Positions 1 to 9,362 of a DNA stretch of 64,000 nucleotides are shown here, piece after piece (the stretch's first letter is position 1; every line of letters begins with the position of its first letter). The notes below the pieces were generated by a model. That model did no database searches, was not told the DNA's origin, and saw nothing but the letters and a program-made list of their open reading frames with translations. The DNA is from Flavobacterium luteolum (GTDB lineage Bacteria > Bacteroidota > Bacteroidia > Flavobacteriales > Flavobacteriaceae). The stretch is taken from assembly GCF_027111275.1 (NCBI RefSeq), contig NZ_CP114286.1:4636501-4700500 (forward strand), written 5' to 3'. A program made the translations under genes and the position numbers.

Positions 1-100
1 CCAGATGAATTAATTCGTTTTTAATTTCAAATGGACTGAGGGTCTGAAGTGTTTTTTCTACCTCTCTTGATGTTTTTATTTTTGAAATATCAATTGCCAT
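1..100 (-). CDS. aspD: Aspartate 4-decarboxylase, N-terminal 33 residues (partial)
   Basis: The first 100 bases, read on the minus strand, hold an ATG (at 98-100) and 33 codons that run off the window edge. The residues LSPFEIKNELIHL match the conserved start of bifunctional aspartate aminotransferase / aspartate 4-decarboxylases (LSPFELKDELI-type, recalled from the family). These PLP enzymes convert aspartate to alanine plus CO2 in the cytoplasm. The gene lies 35 bp downstream of an AspT-type antiporter in the same direction, which is the classic partner: AspT imports aspartate in exchange for alanine, and decarboxylation consumes a proton, generating proton-motive force. The catalytic part lies outside the window, so the call rests on a short N-terminus plus context. 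Confidence 0.7.
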   Translation of the reverse strand, partial: MAIDISKIKTSREVEKTLQTLSPFEIKNELIHL

Positions 101-135
101 AACTAAAATGTTTAGAGATTATATAAAAAATTCGA

Positions 136-1830
136 CTAACTCATGATTAAAATAATGACGACGCCCCATATAATGAGCAGCGTGTTCCCGACGGCATAGG
201 TCACAGTATAACCCAATGCAGGGGTTTTGCTTTTTACAGCATCTTGTAAAGCTCCCAAGGCCGCGGTAGTAGTTCTTGCTCCAGCAGCACATCCTAAAGT
301 TATAATAGGATGGAATTTGAAAATATATCTTCCGATAAAAAGTGCTAGGATTAACGGAATAGCGGTTGCCGCTGCACCTGCAATGAAAAGTCCCCAGCCA
401 GCTTCTTGAAAACCTACAATAAAACTCGGTCCCGCTGTAATACCCACAACTGCTATAAAAATATTTAGACCAACATTATTCATAATCCACAAAGCAGGTT
501 CCGGAATTCGTCCAAAAGTAGGATGCTGACCTCTTAGCCACCCGAAGAAAAGCCCAGATATTAAGGCACCTCCACTAGTACTAAGGCTTATTGGAACTCC
601 GCCAACTTTAATAGTCAGTGCGCCAAGCAATCCTCCCAATACAATTCCTAAACCTACAAAAGCCATATCTGTAGTATTTGTAGGGCGGTCAGGATATCCA
701 ATATGTGTTGCTACTTGATCTACATCTCGTTTAATGCCAATAAGTTCGATCATATCTCCTTTTTGAAGAACAGTATTGGGTAATATAGGCATCTGAATCC
801 CTGATCGTTTTAGAGATCTTACCACAACACCATGCATATATTTTAAATGACGTAAATCGGCAATAGTTTTGTTTATGACTTCTTTTTTTACAATTAATAT
901 GCTTAATACTTCTACAGGAAAATTAAGAAGTTCGATATCCAGAACTTCTTTTTCATTCACCGCAACATAGTTCATCATGTATTCTCTTCTTCCACCTAAA
1001 GCAACAACATCATTTTCTTTAATTACAAATTCTGGAGTAGCATCTATAATTTCTTTTCCTCTTCGAATTCGCTGTATAAATAAACGTCTGTTATTTCTTT
1101 CCAGCTCGTTTTCAACTTCTGCAACTGTTTTGTTGTTCGCATAAGAGTGACCAGAAATTTGGTAAGCATTATATATTACACGATCATAAGCAGAGGCAAT
1201 ACTTGGATCATCTCCTATGGCGTCTCCTCCAAGCTGAATCTCAAGTTCTTTTGCTTTTTCTACTAAATTACCACCAAGTAATTTTGGACCGATAGAAGCC
1301 AATAGCCAAGCAGAACCTGCTGTTCCGAAAATATAGGTTACAGCGTAAGCAACGGGAATTTTATTAATTAAAGCCGTTTTCTGATCGGCCGGAATATTTA
1401 ACTGATTGATCGTGTCTGATGCAACACCAATTACAGCAGATATGGTTTGAGAACCCGCAAGCATACCAGAGGTTAATCCCATATCGTAGCCCATAATTTT
1501 GCCTATTAGATAGGGACATATTAAACATAGGATACATACTATAGCTGCGTAAAACATTTGAGGCAGCCCATCTTTTTTTAAACCTCCAAAAAATTGAGGT
1601 CCAACGCTATATCCTACAGCAAAAAGAAACATGAGAAAAAAGACCGATTTTACATTGGGAGAAATCACAATGTCTAATTGTCCGACTAAGACTCCCACAA
1701 GCAAAACACTGGTAACAGTTCCTAGAGAAAAGCTTCCTATTTTAAATTTTCCGATAAAATAGCCTAATGATAGTGTGAGAAAAACTGCCAGTTCGGGATA
1801 ATCTTTTAATGTAGTAATAATCCAATCCAT
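136..1830 (-). CDS. aspT: Aspartate:alanine exchanger, AspT family
   Basis: Inner-membrane antiporter of 564 residues. The architecture is N-terminal membrane helices (about 10-180), a central cytosolic segment with two RCK_C/TrkA_C-like domains (about 200-385; ends of each show GGRREYMM and GDMIELIG), and a second block of helices (about 390-564) with glycine-rich [16 protein letters not shown] near the end. This two-block Asp-Al_Ex layout and length fit the aspartate-alanine exchanger family (Tetragenococcus AspT is 543 residues). The decarboxylase start lies 35 bp downstream, so an aspT-aspD operon for decarboxylative proton-motive force or acid resistance is inferred. The start ATG at 1828-1830 gives a hydrophobic N-terminus without a cleavable signal. 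Substrate is inferred from family and neighbour; the broader family also contains transporters of unknown substrate. Confidence 0.8.
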   Translation of the reverse strand: MDWIITTLKDYPELAVFLTLSLGYFIGKFKIGSFSLGTVTSVLLVGVLVGQLDIVISPNVKSVFFLMFLFAVGYSVGPQFFGGLKKDGLPQMFYAAIVCILCLICPYLIGKIMGYDMGLTSGMLAGSQTISAVIGVASDTINQLNIPADQKTALINKIPVAYAVTYIFGTAGSAWLLASIGPKLLGGNLVEKAKELEIQLGGDAIGDDPSIASAYDRVIYNAYQISGHSYANNKTVAEVENELERNNRRLFIQRIRRGKEIIDATPEFVIKENDVVALGGRREYMMNYVAVNEKEVLDIELLNFPVEVLSILIVKKEVINKTIADLRHLKYMHGVVVRSLKRSGIQMPILPNTVLQKGDMIELIGIKRDVDQVATHIGYPDRPTNTTDMAFVGLGIVLGGLLGALTIKVGGVPISLSTSGGALISGLFFGWLRGQHPTFGRIPEPALWIMNNVGLNIFIAVVGITAGPSFIVGFQEAGWGLFIAGAAATAIPLILALFIGRYIFKFHPIITLGCAAGARTTTAALGALQDAVKSKTPALGYTVTYAVGNTLLIIWGVVIILIMS

Positions 1831-1938
1831 AATTATTTGTTTTTTAGTTTAGATATATCAATAATTGATTATGAAAATCGATAGGAGCAGGAAGAAGATA
1901 AAGGGAGGGCTTGTAAAACAGATTTTTTTTACGTCGTT

Positions 1939-1946
1939 CAAATATA
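1939..1946 (-). promoter_or_regulatory. Candidate -7 element for aspT
   Basis: The plus strand reads CAAATATA, i.e. TATATTTG on the minus strand, an exact match to the Bacteroidota -7 consensus TAnnTTTG, about 109 bp upstream of the aspT start. No TTG sits at the ideal 17-20 nt distance (nearest at 24 nt), so this is tentative. Confidence 0.35.
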
Positions 1947-2002
1947 GGTCACAAACTGAGAATAATTGTACAAATTGAAAGACGGAGATGTTCCATTTTA
2001 TA

Positions 2003-2040
2003 ATTTGCAACAAGATAAAATGAAACTTTTCGTTGCAAAT
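2003..2040. promoter_or_regulatory. Inverted repeat ATTTGCAAC-n20-GTTGCAAAT
   Basis: Perfect 9-bp arms at 2003-2011 and 2032-2040 separated by 20 bases, lying about 55 bp upstream of the putative aspT -7 box. The arms match a spaced operator better than a terminator because no T-run follows on either strand. Function is inferred. Confidence 0.4.
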
Positions 2041-2261
2041 TTTTGATTTTTTTACACTGTAAATCAGTGATTTGTGTTTTTTTGGGGCAAAATAGTGCAA
2101 ACAAAAGCATCAATGATAAAAAGGTTTGTTGCCAAGACTAACTGTGGTTTTTATTTTTCGAACGTAATAAATGGACATCGTAATCAAAAAATTAAAGGAG
2201 AAAGAAGTTAGAGTGTTTCTCAAGAAAAAGACATGGTTTTCTTTTTCTTCTCAGTTATGCG

Positions 2262-2269
2262 TATATTTG
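2262..2269 (+). promoter_or_regulatory. Candidate -7 element for the LLM oxidoreductase
   Basis: TATATTTG, an exact match to TAnnTTTG, 24 bp before the ATG at 2294, giving a leader of about 20 nt. The -33 region is T-rich without a clear TTG. Confidence 0.5.
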
Positions 2270-2293
2270 AGAGAATAAAAAATAGAAGCCATT

Positions 2294-3316
2294 ATGAAGA
2301 AAATAGGATTTTTATCATTTGGGCATTGGTCGAATCATCCATCATACAAAACTCGTACAGCAGCAGATACCTTGTTGCAATCTATCGATTTGGCAGTTGC
2401 GGCTGAAGAAATAGGAATAGATGGAGCTTATTTTCGTGTGCATCATTTTGCACAGCAGTTAGCTTCACCTTTTCCTCTGCTTTCGGCGGTTGGTGCTAAG
2501 ACGAACAAAATAGAGATTGGAACAGGTGTAATCGATATGAGGTATGAAAACCCGATGTATATGGTTGAAGATGCTGGAGCTGCCGATTTGATATCAGAAG
2601 GACGTTTACAACTAGGAATAAGCAGAGGGTCGCCAGAACAAGTTATTGATGGTTGGCGTTACTTTGGCTACGAACCTGATGCAGGTGAAACCGATGCCGA
2701 TATGGGACGTAAGAAAGCTTTAGAATTTTTGGATAAATTGAGTGGAGAAGGATTTGCAGAACCTAATCCATACCCGATGTTTCCGAATCCGCCAGGATTG
2801 TTGCGTATCGAACCACATTCTGAAGGATTGAGAGAACGAATCTGGTGGGGAGCTGCTTCAAATGCAACAGCAATCTGGGCAGCCGAAAACGGAATGCATC
2901 TTCAAAGTTCTACGCTTAAATATGACGAAAATGGCAAGCCATTTCATGTTCAACAGGCAGAACAGATAAGATTATACAAAGAAGCTTGGAAAAAAGCAGG
3001 ACATCAGCGTGAAGCAAGAGTTTCTGTTAGTCGTTCGATTTTTGCGTTAGTCAACGATCAGGATAAATATTATTTTGGTGGGCAAGCAAAGGGCAATGAT
3101 AGTTTCGGGTATATTGAGCAAGATAAAAGAGCAATCTTTGGTAAAAGCTATACGGCCGAACCTGATAAATTGATCGAAGAATTAGCCCAAGACGAAGCGA
3201 TTCAAGAAGCAGATACATTGTTGTTGACGATTCCAAACACTTTAGGTGTTGATTATAACATACATATTTTATCGTCCATTTTAGAACACGTTGCGCCTGC
3301 TTTGGGCTGGCGATAA
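2294..3316 (+). CDS. LLM-class flavin-dependent oxidoreductase
   Basis: 340-residue cytosolic protein of the bacterial luciferase-like monooxygenase fold (TIM barrel, FMN/F420 superfamily). Family signatures: strand 1 start KKIGFLSFGHW, an early AAEEIGIDGAYFRVHHF segment (the E-x-x-G-x-D-x-x-x-x-x-H-H-F motif of the alkanal-monooxygenase group), TNKIEIGTGVIDMRYENP, the GRLQLGISRGSP phosphate-binding segment and IWWGAASNATAIWAAENGM. Length is typical. Such enzymes use reduced flavin to oxygenate or reduce small organics; the substrate cannot be told from sequence. It stands alone with its own promoter-like box and a strong terminator, divergent from aspT. The ATG at 2294 leaves the first barrel strand intact, supporting that start. 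Confidence 0.85.
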   Translation: MKKIGFLSFGHWSNHPSYKTRTAADTLLQSIDLAVAAEEIGIDGAYFRVHHFAQQLASPFPLLSAVGAKTNKIEIGTGVIDMRYENPMYMVEDAGAADLISEGRLQLGISRGSPEQVIDGWRYFGYEPDAGETDADMGRKKALEFLDKLSGEGFAEPNPYPMFPNPPGLLRIEPHSEGLRERIWWGAASNATAIWAAENGMHLQSSTLKYDENGKPFHVQQAEQIRLYKEAWKKAGHQREARVSVSRSIFALVNDQDKYYFGGQAKGNDSFGYIEQDKRAIFGKSYTAEPDKLIEELAQDEAIQEADTLLLTIPNTLGVDYNIHILSSILEHVAPALGWR

Positions 3317-3336
3317 TTGTATAAAAATATACACAG

Positions 3337-3368
3337 AAAAGCCTCAAATAGTACTATTTGAGGCTTTT
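3337..3368 (+). terminator. Rho-independent terminator
   Basis: Perfect palindrome: AAAAGCCTCAAATA arm, GTAC centre, complementary arm, followed by T-run to 3371. It lies 20 bp after the oxidoreductase stop. Confidence 0.9.
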
Positions 3369-3536
3369 TTTATTTATGAGCTTTCCTAGCGGAATATTGA
3401 ATATCGAACGTAGCGAGTTTTAATTCTCATTTTGGAATGTCCATCTTATCATTTTGATAGGTATTTGTTTCATGATTAAAAATAAATTTGTTTCAAATTG
3501 CTGATAATTAAAGCGTTGTTTTGTTTTTTGATGTTT

Positions 3537-3552
3537 TGGCATGTGCTTTGTT
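3537..3552 (+). promoter_or_regulatory. Sigma-54-like promoter (TGGCATGTGCTTTGTT)
   Basis: Matches the RpoN consensus TGGCAYRnnnnTTGCW at all specified positions except C to T in the -12 GC. It ends 35 bp before the ATG of the 48-residue small ORF at 3588, a sensible promoter-to-start distance. The -12 deviation matters, so this is a candidate only. Confidence 0.4.
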
Positions 3553-3587
3553 TTTGCTGATGAAAATGAGAACCAAAAAACAATAAC

Positions 3588-3734
3588 ATGAAAACAGATA
3601 AAACTAGAAGCAAGAAAATTACAAAAGAATATGTATCCAATAAATCAATGAAAAATAAAGACCAGTTTATTAATGTGATGGTTTTTAGCATTGTCTTTTT
3701 TATCGCTGTTTTTTTGATAGCTCAAATGGTGTAA
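3588..3734 (+). CDS. Small single-pass membrane peptide, 48 aa
   Basis: Short open frame with a strongly basic, lysine-rich first 25 residues (MKTDKTRSKKITKEYV...) followed by one hydrophobic stretch of about 17 residues (VMVFSIVFFIAVFLIAQMV) ending at the stop. The layout is that of a tail-anchored or N-in/C-out single-pass membrane peptide. I recognise no family. Support comes from the K-rich/hydrophobic organisation, a sigma-54-like promoter 35 bp upstream and its position in an otherwise gene-free gap between a terminator and the next gene. Function is unknown; possibilities include a stress peptide or a small regulator of a membrane complex. A chance ORF cannot be excluded at this length. 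Confidence 0.45.
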   Translation: MKTDKTRSKKITKEYVSNKSMKNKDQFINVMVFSIVFFIAVFLIAQMV

Positions 3735-3793
3735 ACTGAGCATATGAATTTTACACTTTTGACTATTATTAATAAACGAAATATACAGCAGCA

Positions 3794-4450
3794 ATGAAAA
3801 TTATAAGTCCCATAATCAATCCAAATATAAACCTGACAAAAAAGAGCTTTTTCTCTATTTTACCTCCAAATAATAAAGCAGTTTCATCTGATCAAGAGGC
3901 TGAATCTCCAATTGATTTTATAATTGAAAAAGCCAGATCAATCCATACTTTTTGGATCAAGCAAATTTGCGAGGTTACTTTATCATCTGCCATAGCTCGT
4001 GGAACAGGTATTTCAGGTCGTTCACCAGAATTTCTAGAAAAGAAAATGAATACAGGAGAAGCCGTCATTGCATTTGCTTCAGATGGAAGATGGGCGGGTT
4101 TTTCTTTTATTTCTTCCTATGAAAATGGTCAATATGTTTCAAACTCTGGTCTTATTGTAGCGCCCGAATTTCGCCATACCGGTCTTGCCAGAAAAATTAA
4201 AGACAAAATATTCGAACTTAGCCGCGAAAAGTATCCCACGGCCAAGATATTCAGTTTAACTTCTGGTCTTGCAGTAATGAAAATGAACCACGAATTAGGA
4301 TTTCAACCCGTTACTTTTTCAGAATTAACATCAGATAACATGTTTTGGGAAAACTGCAAATCCTGCGTTAACTGTTCCATTTTAATGAGCAAAGAGAGAA
4401 AAAACTGTTTATGTACTGCTATGCTTTATGATCCTGAAGAAAAAGAATAG
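3794..4450 (+). CDS. GNAT N-acetyltransferase, ArgA-like Bacteroidota subgroup
   Basis: 218 residues. After an N-terminal extension of about 55 residues, the GNAT fold shows SAIARGTGISGRSPEFLEKKM, acyl-CoA-binding LIVAPEFRHTGLARKIK (motif A region), FSLTSGLAVMKMNHELGFQPVTFSEL and a Cys-rich tail, CKSCVNCSIL...KNCLCTAMLYDP. This pattern (GTGI, TGLAVMKMN-LG, SCVN, CLCT-MLYDP) is what I recall from the GNAT protein that sits in arginine-biosynthesis operons of Bacteroidota and is thought to supply N-acyl-glutamate. Here no arg genes flank it and it carries an extra N-terminal segment, so it may be a paralogue with a different amine substrate. The four Cys in the tail could bind metal. GNAT fold confidence is high; substrate is inference. 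Confidence 0.75.
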   Translation: MKIISPIINPNINLTKKSFFSILPPNNKAVSSDQEAESPIDFIIEKARSIHTFWIKQICEVTLSSAIARGTGISGRSPEFLEKKMNTGEAVIAFASDGRWAGFSFISSYENGQYVSNSGLIVAPEFRHTGLARKIKDKIFELSREKYPTAKIFSLTSGLAVMKMNHELGFQPVTFSELTSDNMFWENCKSCVNCSILMSKERKNCLCTAMLYDPEEKE

Positions 4451-4623
4451 AGTGCAGGATAATAACATCTATCTAAATTAATTCCGATTAGCATCAATAT
4501 GATAGTAATGCAAAAAAAGCATTAACAAATAAAAAAATAGCATTTCTAAGCATAAGGTTTTTGTTTAGTTTTATCTTCTGAAAGAGCATTCGTTACTTTC
4601 TTACTTTACAAATTACCAAAATA

Positions 4624-5607
4624 ATGATTACAACCAAACGACTTATAATAAAGCCTTACAGACAGGAAGATTCAGAATGCTTTTTAAATGCTTTAAATGA
4701 TAACAGCGATCATTTATACGATTACTTCGCTAATATGATCAAGGTTAATGACAACTTGGAATCAACAAAAAAGTATTTCGAACAGAAAGATTTGGATTGG
4801 AAAGAGAATAAAAGTTATGCCTGTGGAATATTTAAAAAAGAAACCAAGGAACTTATAGGACATATATCGGTAAGAGAAATCGATTGGAAAATACCTAAAG
4901 GTGAATTGGCCTACTTTATATTTAAACAGCATAACGGTAATAATTTCGGAGCAGAAGCTTTACATGCATTTAAAAATTGGTGTTTTACTGAAAAGAAGTT
5001 TAATAGACTTTTTATGAAAATTGCTGAGGAAAATATAGCAAGTATTAAAGTTGCCGAACGTTCTGGGTTTATATACGAAGGACTTTTAAAGAAAGACTAC
5101 AGAAAGCGTGAACAAAATTTAATCGATATGAATATATACGGATATACAGAAGATTTGAAACTCGAAAGAACTAATTCTCAGAATGCAGATTTTTCAAAAT
5201 TAATTGTAGAATTGGATGCCAATTTAGCAAGTAGAAATGGAGAGATGCAGGAATACTTTAATCAATTTAATAAACTAGACAGTATCAAGCATGTTATTAT
5301 TGCGTATGTCAATGGCACTGCAGCGGGTTGCGGAGCCATAAAGCAATTTGACAGTGAATCTGTTGAGGTAAAACGTATGTTTGTTTCTGAAGAATTTAGA
5401 GGAAGAGGCATAGCACATAAAATTTTGAATGAACTTGAAAACTGGGCAAAAGAATTAGGTTATGCAGCGACCGTTTTGGAAACCAGTAATGTGCAGGTCG
5501 AAGCAGTTAAACTATATACTAAAAGCGGTTACGCAGTTACTGAAAATTATGGACAATATGCTGGCATCGAAAGCAGTATTTGTTTTAGAAAAGAATTAGA
5601 GCTTTAA
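4624..5607 (+). CDS. Tandem double GNAT acetyltransferase
   Basis: 327 residues holding two GNAT domains. Domain 1 (about 1-178) is RimJ/RimL-like: starts MITTKRLIIKPYRQEDSECF, has ELAYFIFKQHNGNNFGAEAL and IKVAERSGFIYEGLLKKDYRKREQNLIDMNIYG, the usual end of protein/ribosomal N-acetyltransferases. Domain 2 (about 185-327) is a shorter GNAT with MFVSEEFRGRGIAHKILNELENWAKELGYAATVLETS and AVKLYTKSGYAV; R-G-R-G-I-A is a textbook acetyl-CoA P-loop. Domain 1's equivalent loop is weaker (HNGNNFGAEAL). The two look like separate families joined in frame rather than a recent duplication. There is no stop or frameshift between them. Targets are unknown; domain 2 may be the more active one. Confidence 0.85.
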   Translation: MITTKRLIIKPYRQEDSECFLNALNDNSDHLYDYFANMIKVNDNLESTKKYFEQKDLDWKENKSYACGIFKKETKELIGHISVREIDWKIPKGELAYFIFKQHNGNNFGAEALHAFKNWCFTEKKFNRLFMKIAEENIASIKVAERSGFIYEGLLKKDYRKREQNLIDMNIYGYTEDLKLERTNSQNADFSKLIVELDANLASRNGEMQEYFNQFNKLDSIKHVIIAYVNGTAAGCGAIKQFDSESVEVKRMFVSEEFRGRGIAHKILNELENWAKELGYAATVLETSNVQVEAVKLYTKSGYAVTENYGQYAGIESSICFRKELEL

Positions 5608-5619
5608 CTCTAAGTAAAA

Positions 5620-5667
5620 ACAACTTCGATGTTGTTATTAGCAAATAATAAAAAGCATCGAAGTTGT
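5620..5667. terminator. Hairpin between convergent genes
   Basis: 12-bp perfect arms ACAACTTCGATG (5620-5631) and CATCGAAGTTGT (5656-5667), loop of 24. An AT-rich, T-containing tract follows on the plus side. Placed between the convergent double GNAT and the PL14-like gene, it probably ends the plus-strand transcript; the A-rich sequence before the first arm allows use in both directions. Confidence 0.6.
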
Positions 5668-5709
5668 ATATTTAATTTTTCCGGCCCAAATTGTTTTAAA
5701 GTCTATATA

Positions 5710-6501
5710 TTATAGAGCATCCCAAGATGCGCTGGGATAATAAATAGAACTTGTAACTGGAGCTGTCCAATAATCTTGACTTCCGCCACGGAAAGTGTGT
5801 AGACTTACAGCATTTACATTTCGCTTAGAATCGTTCGTTACCCAGCGAATTTTTTCGTTCAATATCTCTGTTCCATTTACGTAATATTTAACGTATCCAT
5901 CTGTATTAGAACCCGTATTCAACTTCACAGATATTTGACAGTTATACGTCACACCTTCTTGGATATAATATTTTTTTCCAAAATCATTGCCATATTGTCC
6001 TGGTTGATCTCTGTAATACACATAAGGCTGAAGATAAGCGCCACTTCCTTTTGTACTGTTAGATCCACTAGGGCAGTACCACATAAATCTGGCACTTCCG
6101 CCATTTCCGTCCCATGCTGCGTCGCCACCTGTGTTTTGGTCACCAATTAAGATTCCATATCCACATTTTCCACCTCGGCTCCAATAAAATCCGTTGTTAA
6201 ATTTCATTTGAAACCAAACAGTATAAACACCCGTAGACCAAACGCCGTACGATGTGCATAAACCGCCAGGACAAGATAATGTATTAGTTTGCAATGTAAT
6301 GGTTCTTGCTCCAGCTGTTCCTTTAGCTGTTGTGCTGCCTTCAAGCGGTGCATTAGCAGAGATGGTATCTTTGTTAGCAAGCTGCTGTGCTTCTTTTTTA
6401 GCAATTTGTTTTCCATTTAAATCTTCTTGTTCCTTTTCACAGGAATTAAGCACCAATGCTGTAATAAATAATACGCTGGTTAATTTTAAGAATTTCTTCA
6501 T
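5710..6501 (-). CDS. PL14-like polysaccharide lyase lipoprotein
   Basis: 263-residue lipoprotein: signal peptide with lipobox LNSC (lipidated Cys21), a low-complexity linker (about 22-65) and a beta-jelly-roll domain (about 66-263). Signatures of the polysaccharide lyase 14 domain are visible: YTVWFQMKFNNGFYWSRGGKCGYGILIG (family: F-x-W-x-KGGK-LPGL-x-GG) and the C-terminal VSLHTFRGGSQDYWTAPVTSSIYY (family: FFGGS-x-x-x-WAP). Known PL14 members cleave alginate or glucuronan-type uronans. Cys in GGKCGYG and CPGGLC are unusual and could form disulfides. It lies outside the heparan locus, divergent from katG, as a single-gene unit. Substrate is not determined by the sequence; a carbohydrate-binding or non-catalytic relative is possible. 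Confidence 0.6.
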   Translation of the reverse strand: MKKFLKLTSVLFITALVLNSCEKEQEDLNGKQIAKKEAQQLANKDTISANAPLEGSTTAKGTAGARTITLQTNTLSCPGGLCTSYGVWSTGVYTVWFQMKFNNGFYWSRGGKCGYGILIGDQNTGGDAAWDGNGGSARFMWYCPSGSNSTKGSGAYLQPYVYYRDQPGQYGNDFGKKYYIQEGVTYNCQISVKLNTGSNTDGYVKYYVNGTEILNEKIRWVTNDSKRNVNAVSLHTFRGGSQDYWTAPVTSSIYYPSASWDAL

Positions 6502-9259
<2,758 letters not shown>

Positions 9260-9288
9260 TACAGTAGAAGCAATAAGTTAATAATAGG

Positions 9289-9332
9289 AACTGCCCCTGA
9301 TAGCTAAAGACTATTTCGGGGCAGTTTTTTTA
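9289..9332 (+). terminator. Terminator after katG
   Basis: Arms AACTGCCCC (9289-9297) and GGGGCAGTT (9318-9326) with a 20-nt loop and T7 run. Lies between convergent katG and the minus-strand lyase gene. Confidence 0.85.
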
Positions 9333-9362
9333 TGAGATGAATTTTTGCAAATAAGAATTACA

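Larger units (their letters stand above)
1831..2293. other. Divergent intergenic region aspT / LLM oxidoreductase
   Basis: 463 bp between divergently transcribed genes. It holds a TAnnTTTG box for each direction (minus 1939-1946, plus 2262-2269) and a 9-bp inverted repeat (2003-2040). An open frame on the minus strand here (1858-2100) is AT-biased, low-complexity and without family resemblance, and I do not call it a gene. Confidence 0.5.

Noticed and set aside
1858..2100. 80-codon minus-strand open frame upstream of aspT
   Set aside because: Low-complexity, AT-driven sequence that overlaps the likely aspT promoter and the inverted repeat.
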